Positions 1 to 63,640 are shown, counted from the first letter of the stretch. The stretch is 64,000 bases of DNA from Odontocerum albicorne (GCA_949825065.1 OX463848.1:44655601-44719600); one strand, 5' to 3'. Notes: generated by a model from the sequence alone, not told the origin. Numbers and translations are program-made.

Positions 1-179
1 TTTTATTCAACATTTGTTCAACTGGAATTCATAATTAAGAAAATGGGAAAGTTATTTTGAGGAAACAGTCAAAACATGGTAACTTTTATATAACAAAACT
101 AACCATTCCACTGCTGAGTTCTTGAAAAAATAGAGCTCTTCTAGAGTAGAGATCAGTAGCCTTTTCAGGCTTACGGGTC

Positions 180-472
180 AAATTCCACTTTGAATAATAT
201 GGCCACAGCTGTTATAAGATACAAATTCTACTTTCAATAATATGGCCACAACTGTTATAAGATACAAATTCCACTTTGAATAATATGGCCACAACTGTTA
301 TAAGATACAAATTCTACTTTCAATATGGCCACAACTGTTATAAGATACAAATTCTACTTTCAATATGGCCACAACTGTTATAAGATACAAATTCCACTTT
401 GAATAATATGGCCACAACTGTTATAAGATACAAATTCTACTTTGAAAAATATAGCCACAACTGTTATAAAAT
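180..472. repeat. 43-bp minisatellite
   Basis: About seven units read 'aattcyactttsaataata' and then 'tggccacaactgttataaga'. Some units are about 5 bp shorter through loss of one 'aataat' step. An ORF from 399 is only read-through of the last units. Confidence 0.9.
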
Positions 473-670
473 ATATATAAAATACATAAATATAAAAACT
501 TTACTTATTATTCACAAAATTAGTAAAAATAAAACACTGCATATTTCTCACTCTCTTTCTGCTAAGTGTGACTTTTGCGGCCGTATTTCCTTGATAAACT
601 TTTCTAAATCCCCTTCAAAGGCTCAGGAGTAAATCCGAATTGAAGTATGCAGATGCCCATCACTCAATAG

Positions 671-1425
671 AGAATTCTATCTGTAGAAAGTTCATTTGGT
701 ACCTCATTGATGTCAATACCAAAATTCTATCTGTAGTAAGTTCATTTGGTACCTCATTGATGTCAATACCAAAATTCTATCTGTAGTAAGTTCATTTGGT
801 ACCTCATTGATGTCAATACCAAAATTCTATCTGTAGTAAGTTCATTTGGTACCTCATTGATGTCAATACCAAAATTCTATCTGTAGTAAGTTCATTTGGT
901 ACCTCATTGATGTCAATACCAAAATTCTATCTGTAGTAAGTTCATTTGGTACCTCATTGATGTCAATACCAAAATTCTATCTGTAGTAAGTTCATTTGGT
1001 ACCTCATTGATTTCAATACCAAAATTCTATCTGTAGTAAGTTCATTTGGTACCTCATTGGTGTCAATACCAAAATTCTATCTGTAGTAAGTTCATTTGGT
1101 ACCTCATTGATGTCAATACCAAAATTCTATCTGTAGTAAGTTCATTTGGTACCTCATTGATGTCAATACCAAAATTATATCTGTAGTAAGTTCATTTGGT
1201 ACCTCATTGATGTCAATACCAAAATTCTATCTGTAGTAAGTTCATTTGGTACCTCATTGATGTCAATACCAAAATTCTATATGTAATAAGTTCATTCGGT
1301 ATCTCATTGATGTCAATACCAAAATTATATATGTAATAAGTTCATTTGGTATCTCATTGATGTCAATACCAAAATTATATCTGTAGTAAGTATATTTGGT
1401 ACCTCATTGATGTCAATATCAAAAT
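671..1425. repeat. 50-bp minisatellite, about 15 copies
   Basis: Units run head to tail, starting 'aaaattctatctgtagtaag' and continuing 'ttcatttggtacctcattga' plus ten bases. The central units are nearly identical. The last three or four (from about 1270) have diverged. The array lies about 300 bp past the Sqor stop codon. Confidence 0.97.
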
Positions 1426-1739
1426 GATTCAGATCTGTTCATATTTCGCATTTTTTTTTTTATGAAAATCTATAAATCTTTATGAAACTTCAATTTAGCA
1501 TTTAAAATTTACTATTCAAACATTCAACATATGATTTGCATATAATATTAGTACGGTCAAATGTTTGTGGGCCGCATGTGTTTCGCTGGTTGTCAACCCT
1601 TGTTCTAGAGTTCCTTAAATATTATGAAATTGTGCTGTAAAAATCATCTATATTATTTTTTTAAGATAAGAGTTATCCATAAAACTGTCGCATAGGTTGT
1701 CAGGTTTGAGCCAGGGAGTAAAAGGTCTCTTCTTTCTTC

Positions 1740-20003
<18,264 letters not shown>

Positions 20004-22022
20004 TTTGAGTGAGAATTTATTAACCGGTTGAACAATTTTAGAAATCACCACACCGGAAAACACAGTTATCGAGTTATAAAGCGATAAAAACTTATCAGAA
20101 TATTAACGAATAATCAGTATGCGGTTAGCGACTGCATTGGTCTATGCCAAACTATACCATGATCCACCCCAACCTGTCTGCTGTCAAGCAACAGGTCTAC
20201 GTGCAGAATTATCAGTTCCCAAACGTCAATTTGACATAACACAAGTTAATTGCCATACAAATATTATATCACACTAAAAAATGACCTTCATTACACCTTG
20301 AATCGCGTGATTTGTCTTGATCATCCGTTTTTATGTAGAAATGAAATTTAATAAAAGCTATAAAAGCAAACTTTATTTTGTTAAATAATCTATAAAATAA
20401 TACTGTACGGGCATATATTATACATATAATGAAATTTTAATTATTTTAATAAAACGTGGAAGTGGAAAAATACTGAGAGGAGCCGAATAAATGCGTACAT
20501 TGAAAATAACATATGGAGGGATAATGTATGACAGAATACGGAATAACGTGATAAGGGATTTTGCGCATTGCTGCCACGTAATCGCTGCTTGCTTACGTAT
20601 TTTATCCACCCAGCGTGCCTTCGGTCTTCTTACAGGCCTAGTTCTTCCTATTGGGTACCACTGAATTACTTCTTACGTCCAACGATAGTCCGTTGTTTAG
20701 GTGACGTACCCAGCCCACTTCCACTTCAGTCTTTTTGCAACCTCTATGACATCGTCAACTTTTATTTGGGTCTTATTGCGGTCTCTTGCGTTAGTAGCAT
20801 GTACCTATTAATGCTGCATTGTCTTGTCTTTTGTTTCATTCGCACAGAAAGCGTTCATGTTTCGTATCCATATGTTAGTACTGTTAAGATGCATTGGTTA
20901 AATATCTTTGGGATAAGAATTACTGGAGTTAACATAACATATAACTCACAATTTGTCTCATATGTTTTAACAATATAACTATAAACAAAAAGGTAAAATA
21001 TAAAGCTATCGAGGATTTAAATCAAACGATAACCATTTTTTAATGTCATTAGAAATCATTATAAAAATGTTCGAATAAAAGGTTTCACGAAATAAGTTAA
21101 ATAAAATCACAAATACTATTCAAAAGTATAAAAACTAAATTTAGTCCAGACATAATTATTCATGATGCACAACTTGCCTTTCAAAACTTCCTTCTTGATA
21201 TATTAAATGAATCACAAAAGACAAAAGTTTTATTTCTTAAACATGGAAAACATCAATAGTTTTTTTTCCGATTCTGGAAGTAAATAATGTAAAAAAAATG
21301 TGAAGAATTTAGATTTAAAAATCTGATGCCTAAATTTGAGCTAATACTAGCAGTGATTGTTAAGTCAACTTGTAGCTTTTGTTATAAAATATACTATAGA
21401 AGAAAAATAAATTAGTAGCCCTAAAATACATTAATGAACGAAGGCTTAATATTGCAGCACCTGAATGCAAATTTGTTAAATTCTTTTTTTCAATTGAGAG
21501 CTTTTAACTTAACGTTTTTCAAAACGAAGTCATGAATTAATCATTGAGCGCCAGAATTTAGTTCATTTGTCATTTACGTACTAGAAATACTTTCTCCCTG
21601 CGAAAAGTGTATATTTCTTGCATGCGTGTTTTTTATTATCGAATTAATTATTTAAACAAACTGGGAATCTTTTAATTTTTTTATCTAATATTTGGAATTG
21701 AACTCGATACCCTCGGGTAAAAAACAAACGTTTTCATCCATGTTTACATAATCAGAATATTTTTTATTCGTTATAAAAATTCTTTCATAATCGTATGAAG
21801 GTAGCTTGATGTTGACAAAACATTTTGATTACTGATCAATTCAAAATGCTCAAAATGTTTTTACTCTATGGTAGCATTCCGAAACGTCAAATCAAATCTG
21901 TCAAAAATGTTTTAACTGTTTTTGATGTTGTTTGTTTTAAAAATATTTTATATAAAATACATTTTTCATATTTTACTCGCATTGATTAATGCTTTCTATG
22001 AATGCATTAATCGAAAAACAAA
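20004..22022. promoter_or_regulatory. Divergent intergenic region between Sqor and the zinc-finger gene
   Basis: The two start codons point away from each other across 2.0 kb, so both promoters and 5' UTRs should lie here. I see no convincing TATA box or CpG-rich block. RTE-derived pieces occupy about 20455-20940. The rest is AT-rich and unassigned. Confidence 0.5.
20455..20940. mobile_element. Joined RTE-like fragments
   Basis: 20455-20575 on the plus strand matches 46330-46420 ('ggataatgtatgacagaata'). From about 20576 the minus strand resembles the RTE at 2430-2790 ('gcgttcatgtttcgtatcca' complements its SETW region). Two decayed pieces lie in opposite orientations between the host genes. 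Confidence 0.65.
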
Positions 22023-54271
<32,249 letters not shown>

Positions 54272-54481
54272 ATCAAATATACAATCACTATAATTATAAA
54301 TTAAGAGTAATCTCAGAAAAATTATATACTTCAAAGTTTTCAGACAAAATGGTGGAAGAGGAACAGAAAGTATTAACAAAAATGAAGGTTATTAAAATAT
54401 TTTGTAACGGGGAAACAATTATTTTTTATTATTAAAGGTTTCAGCTCTTACTTTGTGGAACTCCATATTTGAATATTTAAC

Positions 54482-54487
54482 AATAAA
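54482..54487 (+). terminator. Candidate poly(A) signal of the zinc-finger gene
   Basis: AATAAA lies 211 bp after the stop codon. It is the first such hexamer I noticed downstream. AATAAA is common in AT-rich DNA, so this is only a candidate. Confidence 0.35.
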
Positions 54488-54728
54488 TTACTTTGTTATT
54501 CTACTAATTATATTGATCCCTACTACACGTGCTTCTACCTCCTATGCCGAGACTCTTCAGACGGAATGATCCTGATTTGAGAGCAGTGTTTAGGTGAGAC
54601 TGGTGTTACGTTACGTTGATGAAAAATATATTTAACAGACATTAAACTTTTTGTACTCTCTGTGGTTTTTTTTATTTATTCGTATAATACTTTTCAACAC
54701 ATCCAAATTAGTAATTCGAACATATTAA

Positions 54729-55328
54729 CCTTTCCCTTCCTGTGCTAAAAAAATCCGCCCATTCAGGTGCTGTGCATTCAATATACATGTAAAAATGAGC
54801 TATTTAAAATCGGAAAAATAAGAATATTCATAGCTAATCGCTTGAATTAATTAAATTTGAAGTCAAAAGTGATAATCATTGAAATTTAATTGCTGAAAAC
54901 ATGAAAAAAAAACATCGGACGACGTTCACAAAACGGGCGAAACGACCACCTCGAACGAAAGCCCGCAAGCTACTGAGTGAGAGAAGCGAGCGAACTGAGA
55001 TTATATTACTTGCGTTCCCATATACCCAAGTAGAGTGAGAGTGAGACGTGAATAGCATCGCTTCCTCACCCATAGCGTTTTTTTAGAATGAATATACCTA
55101 TGTCACACACTGGCACACGTTTGTATTGGTGAATTTATTCCCGATTTTCACAAAGTATCTGATGTGCCCGATAAGTGCTAATTATTATTAATATTATTTT
55201 TTCATTCAATGCGTAAATGTATTACGGAGGAATACCTAAAATCTGAACCCAGTATTTATTATATTTATAGAGATATTAAAGTTTTTAGAAGCAATGTGTA
55301 CTAGTTACAAATCACAGGGAAAGAAGGG
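54729..55328 (-). mobile_element. piggyBac-type MITE, copy B
   Basis: TTAA on both sides, 600 bp, collinear with copy A in opposite orientation. It ends 41 bp before the intact mariner. Confidence 0.93.
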
Positions 55329-55369
55329 TTAACAGACAGCATTGTATACAAACTGCCAGCATGAAACTA

Positions 55370-56656
55370 TTGGGTGTACAAATAAGTCAACGCCGTTTGA
55401 CAAAAGTTGGCGCCACCAGTAAGTTATGGTTAAAATTGTCAGATGTAAAATGTCATTATCGTAAGGTTGGACATTGTCAACAACATGACCTTGAAATATT
55501 AGTGAATTTTTATCAGTATAGCATATTTTTTTGTGTTCGAAAATGTCAAGTTTTGAGCCGAATAAGCGTCATTTGCGGGAACTTTTGATTTACTTCTTCG
55601 ATTTGAAGAAATCTGCAGCTGAGGCGCATCGATTGCTTGTAGAAGCATATGGTGAGGCTGCCTTAAGTGAGAGAAGTTGTCGTGAGTGGTTTCAAAAGTT
55701 TAAGAACGGTGAATTTGACATCGAAGACAAAGAACGTAGCGGAAGGCCGAAAGTGTACGAAGACGCGGAATTGGAAGTATTATTGGATCAAGATTCGTGC
55801 CAAACGCAAGAAGAACTTGCACTTACATTAGGAGTGACTCAACAAGCAATTTCACATAGGTTGAAATCATTGGGAATGATTCAAAAACAAGGAAATTGGA
55901 ATTCATATGAACTGACACGGAGAAACTTTGAATGCCAATTTTCCACATGTGAAATGCTGCTTGCCAGGCATAAACGAAAGGGTTTTCTGCACCGTATAGT
56001 CACTGGTGATGAAAAATGGATCCACTATGATAATCCAAAAAGGAAGAAATCATGGGGAACCCCTGGCCATGCTTCAACATCTACAGCTAAGCCAAATATT
56101 CATGGAAAAAAACTCTTGTTGTGTATTTGGTGGGATCAGCTTGGTGTCGTGTATTATGAGTTGCTCAAACCGAACGAAACCATTGCTGGGGCTGTCTACC
56201 GAGCACAATTGATGAGATTGAGTCGAGCACTCGAGGAAAAGCGCGCCCACTGCTACTCCAGACACGACAAAATTATTCTCCTGCATGATAATGCTCGTCC
56301 ACATGTTGCGGCGCCGGTCAAAACCTTTTTGGAAACAATCAATTGGGAAGTTTTACCCCACCCGCTGTATTCACCAGACATTGCTCCTTCTGATTTTCAC
56401 TTGTTTCGATCGATGACGCATGACCTGTCTGAGCAGCACTTCACATCATATGAAGATACCAAAAATTGGGTCGATTCGTGGATAGCCTCAAAAGATGAAG
56501 CATTCTTCCGACGTTGTATCCGTATGCTGCCAGAAAGATGGGAAAAGGTAGTGGCAAGCGATGGGCAATACTTCGAATAAAACATGAGGTTCCGTTCTTT
56601 CACAATAAATGCCCAATTTTTGATAAAAAACGGCGGAAACTTATTTGTACACCTAA
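55370..56656 (+). mobile_element. Full-length mariner
   Basis: 1,287 bp with inverted ends 'gtgtacaaataagt' near each tip and TA on both sides (55368-55369, 56657-56658). It contains an unbroken transposase frame. This is the only element in the window that could be autonomous. Confidence 0.96.
55531..56580 (+). CDS. Mariner transposase, intact
   Basis: 349 codons to TAA; the family norm is about 345. The likely natural start is the second Met (MSSFEPNKRHLREL, 55543). The N-terminal paired-type helix-turn-helix region (KKSAAEAHRLLVEAYGEAAL, then CREWFQKFKNGEF) is followed by the linker WNSYEL in place of WVPHEL. The catalytic triad is visible: D in TGDEKW, D in HDNARPH, and D in APSDFHLF, with 34 residues between the second and third (DD34D). 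It binds the inverted ends and moves the element by cut and paste into TA. No stop or frameshift was seen. Activity is not shown by sequence. Confidence 0.95.
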   Translation: MCSKMSSFEPNKRHLRELLIYFFDLKKSAAEAHRLLVEAYGEAALSERSCREWFQKFKNGEFDIEDKERSGRPKVYEDAELEVLLDQDSCQTQEELALTLGVTQQAISHRLKSLGMIQKQGNWNSYELTRRNFECQFSTCEMLLARHKRKGFLHRIVTGDEKWIHYDNPKRKKSWGTPGHASTSTAKPNIHGKKLLLCIWWDQLGVVYYELLKPNETIAGAVYRAQLMRLSRALEEKRAHCYSRHDKIILLHDNARPHVAAPVKTFLETINWEVLPHPLYSPDIAPSDFHLFRSMTHDLSEQHFTSYEDTKNWVDSWIASKDEAFFRRCIRMLPERWEKVVASDGQYFE

Positions 56657-57154
56657 TAGTTTCTGACAGTTGTTTTTTTTATCTTTCTGGGGATAAAATC
56701 TCAGTTTAAATTATTTTGGTTTCTAAGAATACAAACAAATGTAACGTTTTAAGTGCAGATATCAAGTAAAGGAATCGCTGTATTGAACTTTTTACTGGTT
56801 GCGAATATTATTAAAATGTTATCTATTTTTGATGGCCTAAAATGATAGTGTAATATGTATATAAATATATACAAGTTAATTGGATCGGATATTTTTTTCA
56901 TATTTCTAATTTAGAATGAATTTCACTACTTGACTGGTTACTGCACTTTTTTATCCAATTTTTTATAAAAAAACAGCATATATTATTTCTCAAACTTTTT
57001 AGCCTTGCGACTCCCCAAAAGATATAAAAATATTAAAACTTAACGACCCGTCTGCAAAAACTTAATATTTTGTTGATGCAGATATATAATAGAATAGATA
57101 TGTGGATGTAATCATTGGAATAAACAATTCAAATATAATCAAAATTGAAACACT

Positions 57155-57350
57155 TGACGAACTCCGTGGCCTGGTGGTAAGACACTTGTCTGCCAATCCG
57201 GAGGTTGCGGGTTCGATCCCCGCTGGAACCCAGATTTTTTAAAATAGTATTCCAGTCTGGTTTTCACTTAGGGCCTATTAAAACATCTTTCTGGTTGGTT
57301 GGAAGAGATTGCCACATGCAATAAACTCGCCAGGTTAAAAAAAAAATAAT
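57155..57350 (+). mobile_element. tRNA-derived SINE, complete
   Basis: A box 'ggcctggtggtaagacactt' and B box 'gggttcgatccccgctggaa' are well kept. The body has 'ccagtctggttttcactta'. The 3' tail 'tctggttggttggaagagat' then 'tgccacatgcaataaactcg' is shared with the LINE at 42200. Ends in poly(A). Transcription would be by RNA polymerase III. Confidence 0.92.
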
Positions 57351-58052
57351 CTTGAAAATATGTATTCAAATTCAACTAGTTTCAAGTCGTATGTGACTCA
57401 TTTATAGGGGTATTCTGAACTAACAGTTCTAAACTGTGTTTCAATTTTTAATTATATTTGAATAAACATGAATTTCCACTGTATTAATGCTAAAATTCCA
57501 GAAATATTATGTATAATTATGACTTAGATTATAATTTTTTAAATTAAATGTTTTTCTCAGAAAATATATTATTTTCTTTTTGTGTACGTCAGTTACTTTT
57601 ATTATATTTTAATATAGAATCAATGTGTTCAATTTCACAACCAATTGCTACAAAAAATTTAAAAAATATATATTTGACATTTTCTTAAGTAAAAAAAAAT
57701 TGTCATTTTCTTAAGTACAGCTCCTAATCTTCATTGAACTATATTAATTTTAACGATTTCAAACATTCCCGCTTAAATGTTAATTGTCGTTTTGTTTGAC
57801 AGCATGCTAAGTATTGTTTGAAACAGGGTTGGCAAAATAAATTGAAATAATTTTTTTTAAAGCAAACGTTTTTTCCAAGTAAACGGAATTATATATAATT
57901 TTTAATTAAAATCAATCGATGCCATTAAATCCAGATTATAGCAGTTTTCTTAATTATTATTGCATTTCGTAGGGCATACATAATATTTCAATACTTTATC
58001 AAAACATGAAGATTTTCTTTGAAAAATCCAAACTTAAATTTCATTGATAATA

Positions 58053-59316
58053 GGGGTACCCATAAGTAATGTTGTTTTTGTTAATGCGCCATCTTTAAAA
58101 TAGTCTTCTTCAGTCTGTTAGGCAGTAAGGACGTGTTATAAGTTTCTCTTGTGTAGCGGCTACCTGCTCGTGGCCTTGAGACAAAAAAAACGGTTCCTTT
58201 ATCCACCTGAATACAATGGAAGAGACGTGTCCGTCGGAACAATATCTGCGGAGCTGTATACTTTTTCAATATCATTTGAAAAAGAAAGCGACAGAGGCTA
58301 CGAAGGATATCTGCGAGATTTACGGTGACATATTGAATGTCAGCAAATGCCAACGATGGTTCAAAAAATTTAAATCTGGTGATTTGTGTTTGGAAAACGA
58401 GCCTCGAAGTGGATGACCCGTTCAGGCGGATGAAGCAGCCCTGAAGTCTGCAATCGAAGACGATCCGATGCTGACCATTGAAAAAATATCGGAAAAGGTT
58501 GGTACATTCTGGTCCAGTACTCAGAGGATCCTAAAGAAATTGGGCAAGATTCAAAAAGGTGTTTGGGTCTCACACGCATTGACTGACCGCAACATGGCTC
58601 AACGGCTCAGCATCAGCAGATTATTGCAAGAAAAATAACGATTAAGCCCATTTCTTTGTGACTTAGTGACTGGTGATGAGAAATGGGTTTTCTACTCAAA
58701 CGTAACGAAAAAAACAATAGTTAAAACGCGGACAAAAGGCTTTTTCAATCCCTAAACGGTCATTGCATTCTAAAAAAGTGATATTGTGTGTATGGTGGGA
58801 TTCTAAAGGAATAATTTACTTCGAACTATTGCCACAAGGTCGGACAGTGTCGGCAGAGTTATACTGTCAACAGTTAGATAGATTGAATGAAGCATTGCAC
58901 CAAAAGAGGCCAGCTTTGGTGAATAGACGCACCATTACTCTTCAGCACGATATCGCGCGACCTCATGTTGCGAAATTGACGCGTGAAAACCTTCAGGATC
59001 TTGGTTGGGTCACCCTGTTGCATCCTCCATACTCGCCGGATCTCGCACCATCTGATTTTCACTTATTTCGTTCTATGGAACATTTTCTAAGAGATCAAAT
59101 TTCAATTCCTTAGAAGAGGTAAATACAGCCCTTTTAGACTATTTTCAGTCAAAACCCGCTGAATTTTACAAAAAGGGCATGGATGATTTGAAAGAAAGGT
59201 GGCAGAAGATTATAGATAATATGGGGAATTATTTTGTATAAGAAAAGTTAAATAAAGTATAAGAAAAATTGTTTTGAATTTCATTGAAAAAAAACGACGT
59301 TACTTATAATTACTGA
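58053..59316 (+). mobile_element. Mariner-family element, nearly full length but broken
   Basis: Ends share 'ataagtaa' and a T-run. Starts MEETCPSEQYLRSCILFQYH and has LVTGDEKWVFYSN, then LQHDIARPHVAKL (Ile for the usual Asn) and SPDLAPSDFHLFRSM. Stops at 58414 and 58636 and later frameshifts make it a pseudogene. Confidence 0.9.
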
Positions 59317-61530
59317 GACTTGATAGTTTTTTTTAAGGATTAAGAGTATACATTAGGATAAATGCATCACATTGCTTTGATAATATTTTTTTGGTTTTGT
59401 TTAATCTATTTTTGTACCTTGGAATACTGCAATTATTTTCTCTTTAATTTGTTACCATATAGCAATCAATGTGAATCGAGTCGTAGAAAATATTTTAAAA
59501 TTATTTCATGATAATAAATTACATTTCATAAAAAATATGAATTTGAATATTTGTCTCAACCCTGATAAAACAATGCTGGCAACATTGTAGCCAACGAGAG
59601 TGAGTCAGAGTTCGTGTTCGCCGTTGACGTGTTTGTTGTGCGCGCGGTTACGCTCGGCGAATTTGTATTATTATTATTTTCGCAATACCGACCTGAAAAA
59701 TATTGTGTGCATTGTGTTCTTAAGGTTTGTGAATTATAGTTATTTGCAAATATAAACGAAATATCAAAGAATTAAGCTTATTTCTGCTTTCAATTTCCGG
59801 ATAGCTGTCAAGCAGGCGTTGTCTGCATAAGGACAACGTACCCGGCGAGGAATGCCAAAATATTTCACTGTTTTTTTTGCTCTGTATTGTGTGGATATTC
59901 TGTTACAAGTGCTTCTATTTTATTTTATTTGAAATTATACGAGTCGGTCACCAAGTTTTAATTTCAAGTGAGGTATATTTTGATTCTGTTTATCACGCTT
60001 GCTGGTTTGACAGACTGCGGTCTTCAATGTTTCGAATTAGGGATGGGAAATTTACTTATAATTTTAACTAGCTCATGGCCTTGTCATTCTGCTTTATAAA
60101 ATTGATTTAAAAAAATCATTTTCATCCCTCATTATTTACCATTTTCCCATTAAAATGTGCTTTCGTGTTATACAGTGATCTTATGATTGTTTCGAGCAAG
60201 TTTGTGATTTCTAAATATTTCGATTTAATTTGTTTTTAATGCGTGTGTGTAGTGTTGAATAATCGAAATGTTTTAAATCCTTATTAATTTCTGTGGCGAT
60301 TTTTAGTAATAAAATAGTTAACTAAAGACAACTAGACATTGTGGCAACTCAGATGGTTTCCACAAACTTACAGTTAAAACGAATTTTTGATGTCGAACTT
60401 ATTTCAATGGTCCAAATAAGTACAATTTTGAACTTATTGTGATATTAATATTTGAAGTTCGATCACTTTCAAATATTAACTTTTGTAAATTGATGTTTTA
60501 CTGTCATCGTTTGTTATAGTCACGTTACTTAATCTGCGTCATTTACTTTTCGATTTCAACAGTGAAAAACTAGTTTAAATTTTTTTTCATTAATAATTTG
60601 TTTCACTGGGTACACAGATTTTAAAAAGTGCAATTTTTTTCAATGCCAAACACAGACAAAAGAACATATATCTTGTAAGTTAGAACTATTCAGTTCTCCG
60701 GTTCTCAACATACCGGTTATATTTTAGTCGGTAGTTCGCGGCCGATTCTTCTCAAGTGCATAAATAAGGACAATGTACCCGCCAAGTAATGCCAAAATAT
60801 CTCGCTTATTTTTATTTTTAAATATTTTTTGTTTAAAACTTTAATTATATATATTTAAAATCAATATGATCGTCCAGGTTAATAACCCCGAATATCCGCG
60901 TAGATGTATTTGTTGATAGTTCTTGCCCCGTTGGGCGGTTTGACAGGCTATATCTATGGCTATCCGACGTACGAGTATTCTATTGTACGTAGGTTTATAA
61001 CTGTAAATGTCTAGTGAGGTACAAAATACCTGGAATAAACCGAAACATTGCGGTGTCTGGTATCCACGAGCAAGTTCTGTTATAATTTCTCGTTTTATTT
61101 TCGTTCTTACACTATTTTAACATGTCACAATTGTTGATCGCAAATCGAAATGCTAAAATATTTCATTAAAAAAAATTACGCGGAAACTATTTTTTTTACA
61201 ATTAATGAATATTTTTTTACATTTATGAAGATTTTTTATACATTTGGGATAACAATCGTTGACATATTTTAAAAAGCGGCCGAAAAAAACTTAATTTCAA
61301 GCCGGTATATTACATGTTTCATTCTCGTTTTTCATTTCCACACCATTTCCTTTTTCCTTTGATTGATATCTCACTTTTCTTTATACTAAGTATATATCGT
61401 TCATGAATTTTGTCTAAAGTGAGTAAAGATTTGAATTCTTTTTACGGCTGCACTATTCGGAATATACATGGTACAAAATTAAAAACATTTTCTCGTGAAG
61501 ATCATGTAAATTAAATTATTTACTTTTGCC
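59317..61530. other. AT-rich region without a recognised gene
   Basis: A GC-richer patch lies at 59585-59665. A motif 'aaggacaacgtacccggcga' then 'ggaatgccaaaatatttc' at about 59828 recurs, changed, at 60767, so a dispersed repeat is present. No convincing coding frame. Confidence 0.4.
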
Positions 61531-61534
61531 TGGT

Positions 61535-61590
61535 TGGTTGGAAGAGATTGCCACCTGGTAATAATCCCGCCAGATTGTTTTACCGTGTAT
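61535..61590 (+). mobile_element. SINE/LINE tail fragment
   Basis: 'cctggttggttggaagagat' and 'tgccacctggtaataatccc' match the shared tail. Confidence 0.7.
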
Positions 61591-61689
61591 TTTTAAATAA
61601 ATAAAAACAATATTTTTTTAATGCACTATACAAAGGCTAAAAAAACTGCTTAGTTTTCTGTAAATATGAAACAAAACACTTCAAATCTA

Positions 61690-61915
61690 GTTTAAGTACA
61701 TACATACCATCACACCATTTCCGTTTCGGGGTAGGCAGAGAGGATAGATCGCCAGACTATCCTGTCGCACACATCCTTTGCCTCTTCTACATTCATACAA
61801 ATATGATTTCTCCGACTTTTATACATTTTCTTTCAAAATATAATTCACATGATCCAACCATGCATTCCTGAGTCTTCCTTTACAAGGCTTACTTACATTT
61901 GCTCTACATATATTT
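61690..61915 (-). mobile_element. RTE-like 3' fragment
   Basis: The complement of the family tail: 'tttcggggtaggcagagagg', 'cacacatcctttgcctcttc', 'ttctttcaaaatataattca'. Confidence 0.7.
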
Positions 61916-62544
61916 TATTTAGTTTTTTTAATGATACTAGAATTATGTTCATAACGAAAAGGAAATTGTTTGGTCAGAGCTATTTAGATTTAAATAGAAA
62001 AAAATAAATTTATGTACATATATTTACCAAATTGATTACATTCTGATAAAATCATTGAAGAATTGTGAGATTTTTTTTACAAATTCATTGACTTAACAAT
62101 TAAAACATTTAATGCAAATAACCATATTGACAAAACTTCAAAACGGATCATTTAAACTGTTCAACTTTGTTTCCCATTTTTGTCATATTCTCATTTTAAA
62201 GTTATTCTGACACATGACATTAGAGATTTGAAATTTATAAATAATTAAGCATGAATAAATGAGAAAAGATATAAAAAATATTCCTATGTACTCACAACTA
62301 TATAAATGAATAATGCTTTACTAACAGACCAGACGTACCATACAGTATGCTCTTCATTTTAGTTTTTGCCTTAAAATAAAAGCTCTTCAGGTCCACATTC
62401 CTCATAAAATTCAGTCAAGTCAGAGCTTCCTTGTGCCAACTCTATATTCTTAATCACATATTTTCATTAATAAAAAAAAAATTATATGATTAAGTTTAAA
62501 ATAATTCTCACAATATTTTTTAACATGTCAAAAAGTTGCAATTT

Positions 62545-62835
62545 ATATTCTCCTTTACTAAAATACAATCTCATTGTGTATTCCTTATATGTTAGATAAT
62601 GAGGACATCTTTCCTTACTCAAATCTCTTGTATATATTCTCCTTTACTAAAATACAATCTCATTGTGTATTCCTTATATGTTAGATTTAGATAATGAGGA
62701 CATATTTCCTTACTCAAATCTCTCGCATATATTCTCCTTTACTAAAATACTATCTCATTGTGTATTCCTTATACGAGTATGTTAGATTTAGATAATGAGG
62801 ACATCTTTCCTTACTCAAATCTCTCGCATATCCAT
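62545..62835. repeat. Tandem repeat, about 90 bp, 3 copies
   Basis: Units contain 'ctcctttactaaaatacaat', 'ctcattgtgtattccttata' and 'tccttactcaaatctct'. Confidence 0.88.
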
Positions 62836-63640
62836 ATCTTTATGCATACAATCAACCCTTTCCCTGCTGGGGTAGGCAGAGATCATCAGATTGCCAGACT
62901 CCTATCTCGACACACATATTATATTTCACCTCTTCCAGATCCATACAGCTCCTATTGTATGATTTCTCTCACTTGGCTAATCCAACCATACTTTCTTTAA
63001 TATTCCTCTGCCAGGCCTTCCACTCACATTTGCACTGTATATTTATTTTGTTAGGCCGAGGCCACACCAAAGTGCTTCGCTAGGTGCTACGTGACTAATA
63101 GACTAGGTGACTTCATGCTTGGCCACACAAAAGTGCTTCGCACAAATTCATTTGACATTTGGGAGCTGTTGAGTCAACAAACGATGCCACTCTCAAAACT
63201 AACCAATTTCATTACAACTTATTTTATCTTTATTTACTTCCTGCGCAACTTCATTCCAAAGTGTACATTTTTGTATAATTTGCTCGATGGGTTCCACAAA
63301 GGCTCCCTTTTATACACAGCTGTTATTAAAACTTCCGCCATCTCGTAAAATCACTTGGTGACACAATAAAATTAACCAACGTCTGTTCGCTAGGAGACTC
63401 ACTAGGTGACTAATCGTCATGTAGCGTGGCGCGATAGTATGCGGTGCGTTGGTTCGCTAGGATATATCGCCTAGCTCACAGCGTAGCTCTAAGCACCAAG
63501 CGAGGCTCCTACCTGTGTGGCCGAGGCCTTAGTCTTTGTTCATTCATCCGCTCCACGTGCCCAAACCTTCTCGGAATACTCTTCTTCATCTTGTTCAACA
63601 CATCAGCATTAAGTTCACATTCATCCCTAATCCATATATT
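62835..63640 (-). mobile_element. RTE-like 3' fragment split by a MITE
   Basis: 62835-63050 and 63532-63640 join into one collinear piece of the family at 46430-46700 (minus). The gap is the MITE at 63054. Confidence 0.82.
63054..63528 (+). mobile_element. PIF/Harbinger-type MITE, copy 4 (nested)
   Basis: Ends 'ggccgaggccacac' and 'tgtgtggccgaggcc' with TTA on both sides (63051-63053, 63529-63531). Unoccupied RTE-like sequence at 46507-46520 shows a single TAA at the matching point. Confidence 0.93.

Noticed and set aside
671..1425. Regular repeats that could suggest a CRISPR array
   Set aside because: Units are contiguous with no unique spacers, and the DNA is eukaryotic with spliced genes. 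It is a minisatellite.
59585..59665. GC-rich patch as promoter of another host gene
   Set aside because: No coding exon or clear splice-linked frame could be found downstream within the window.
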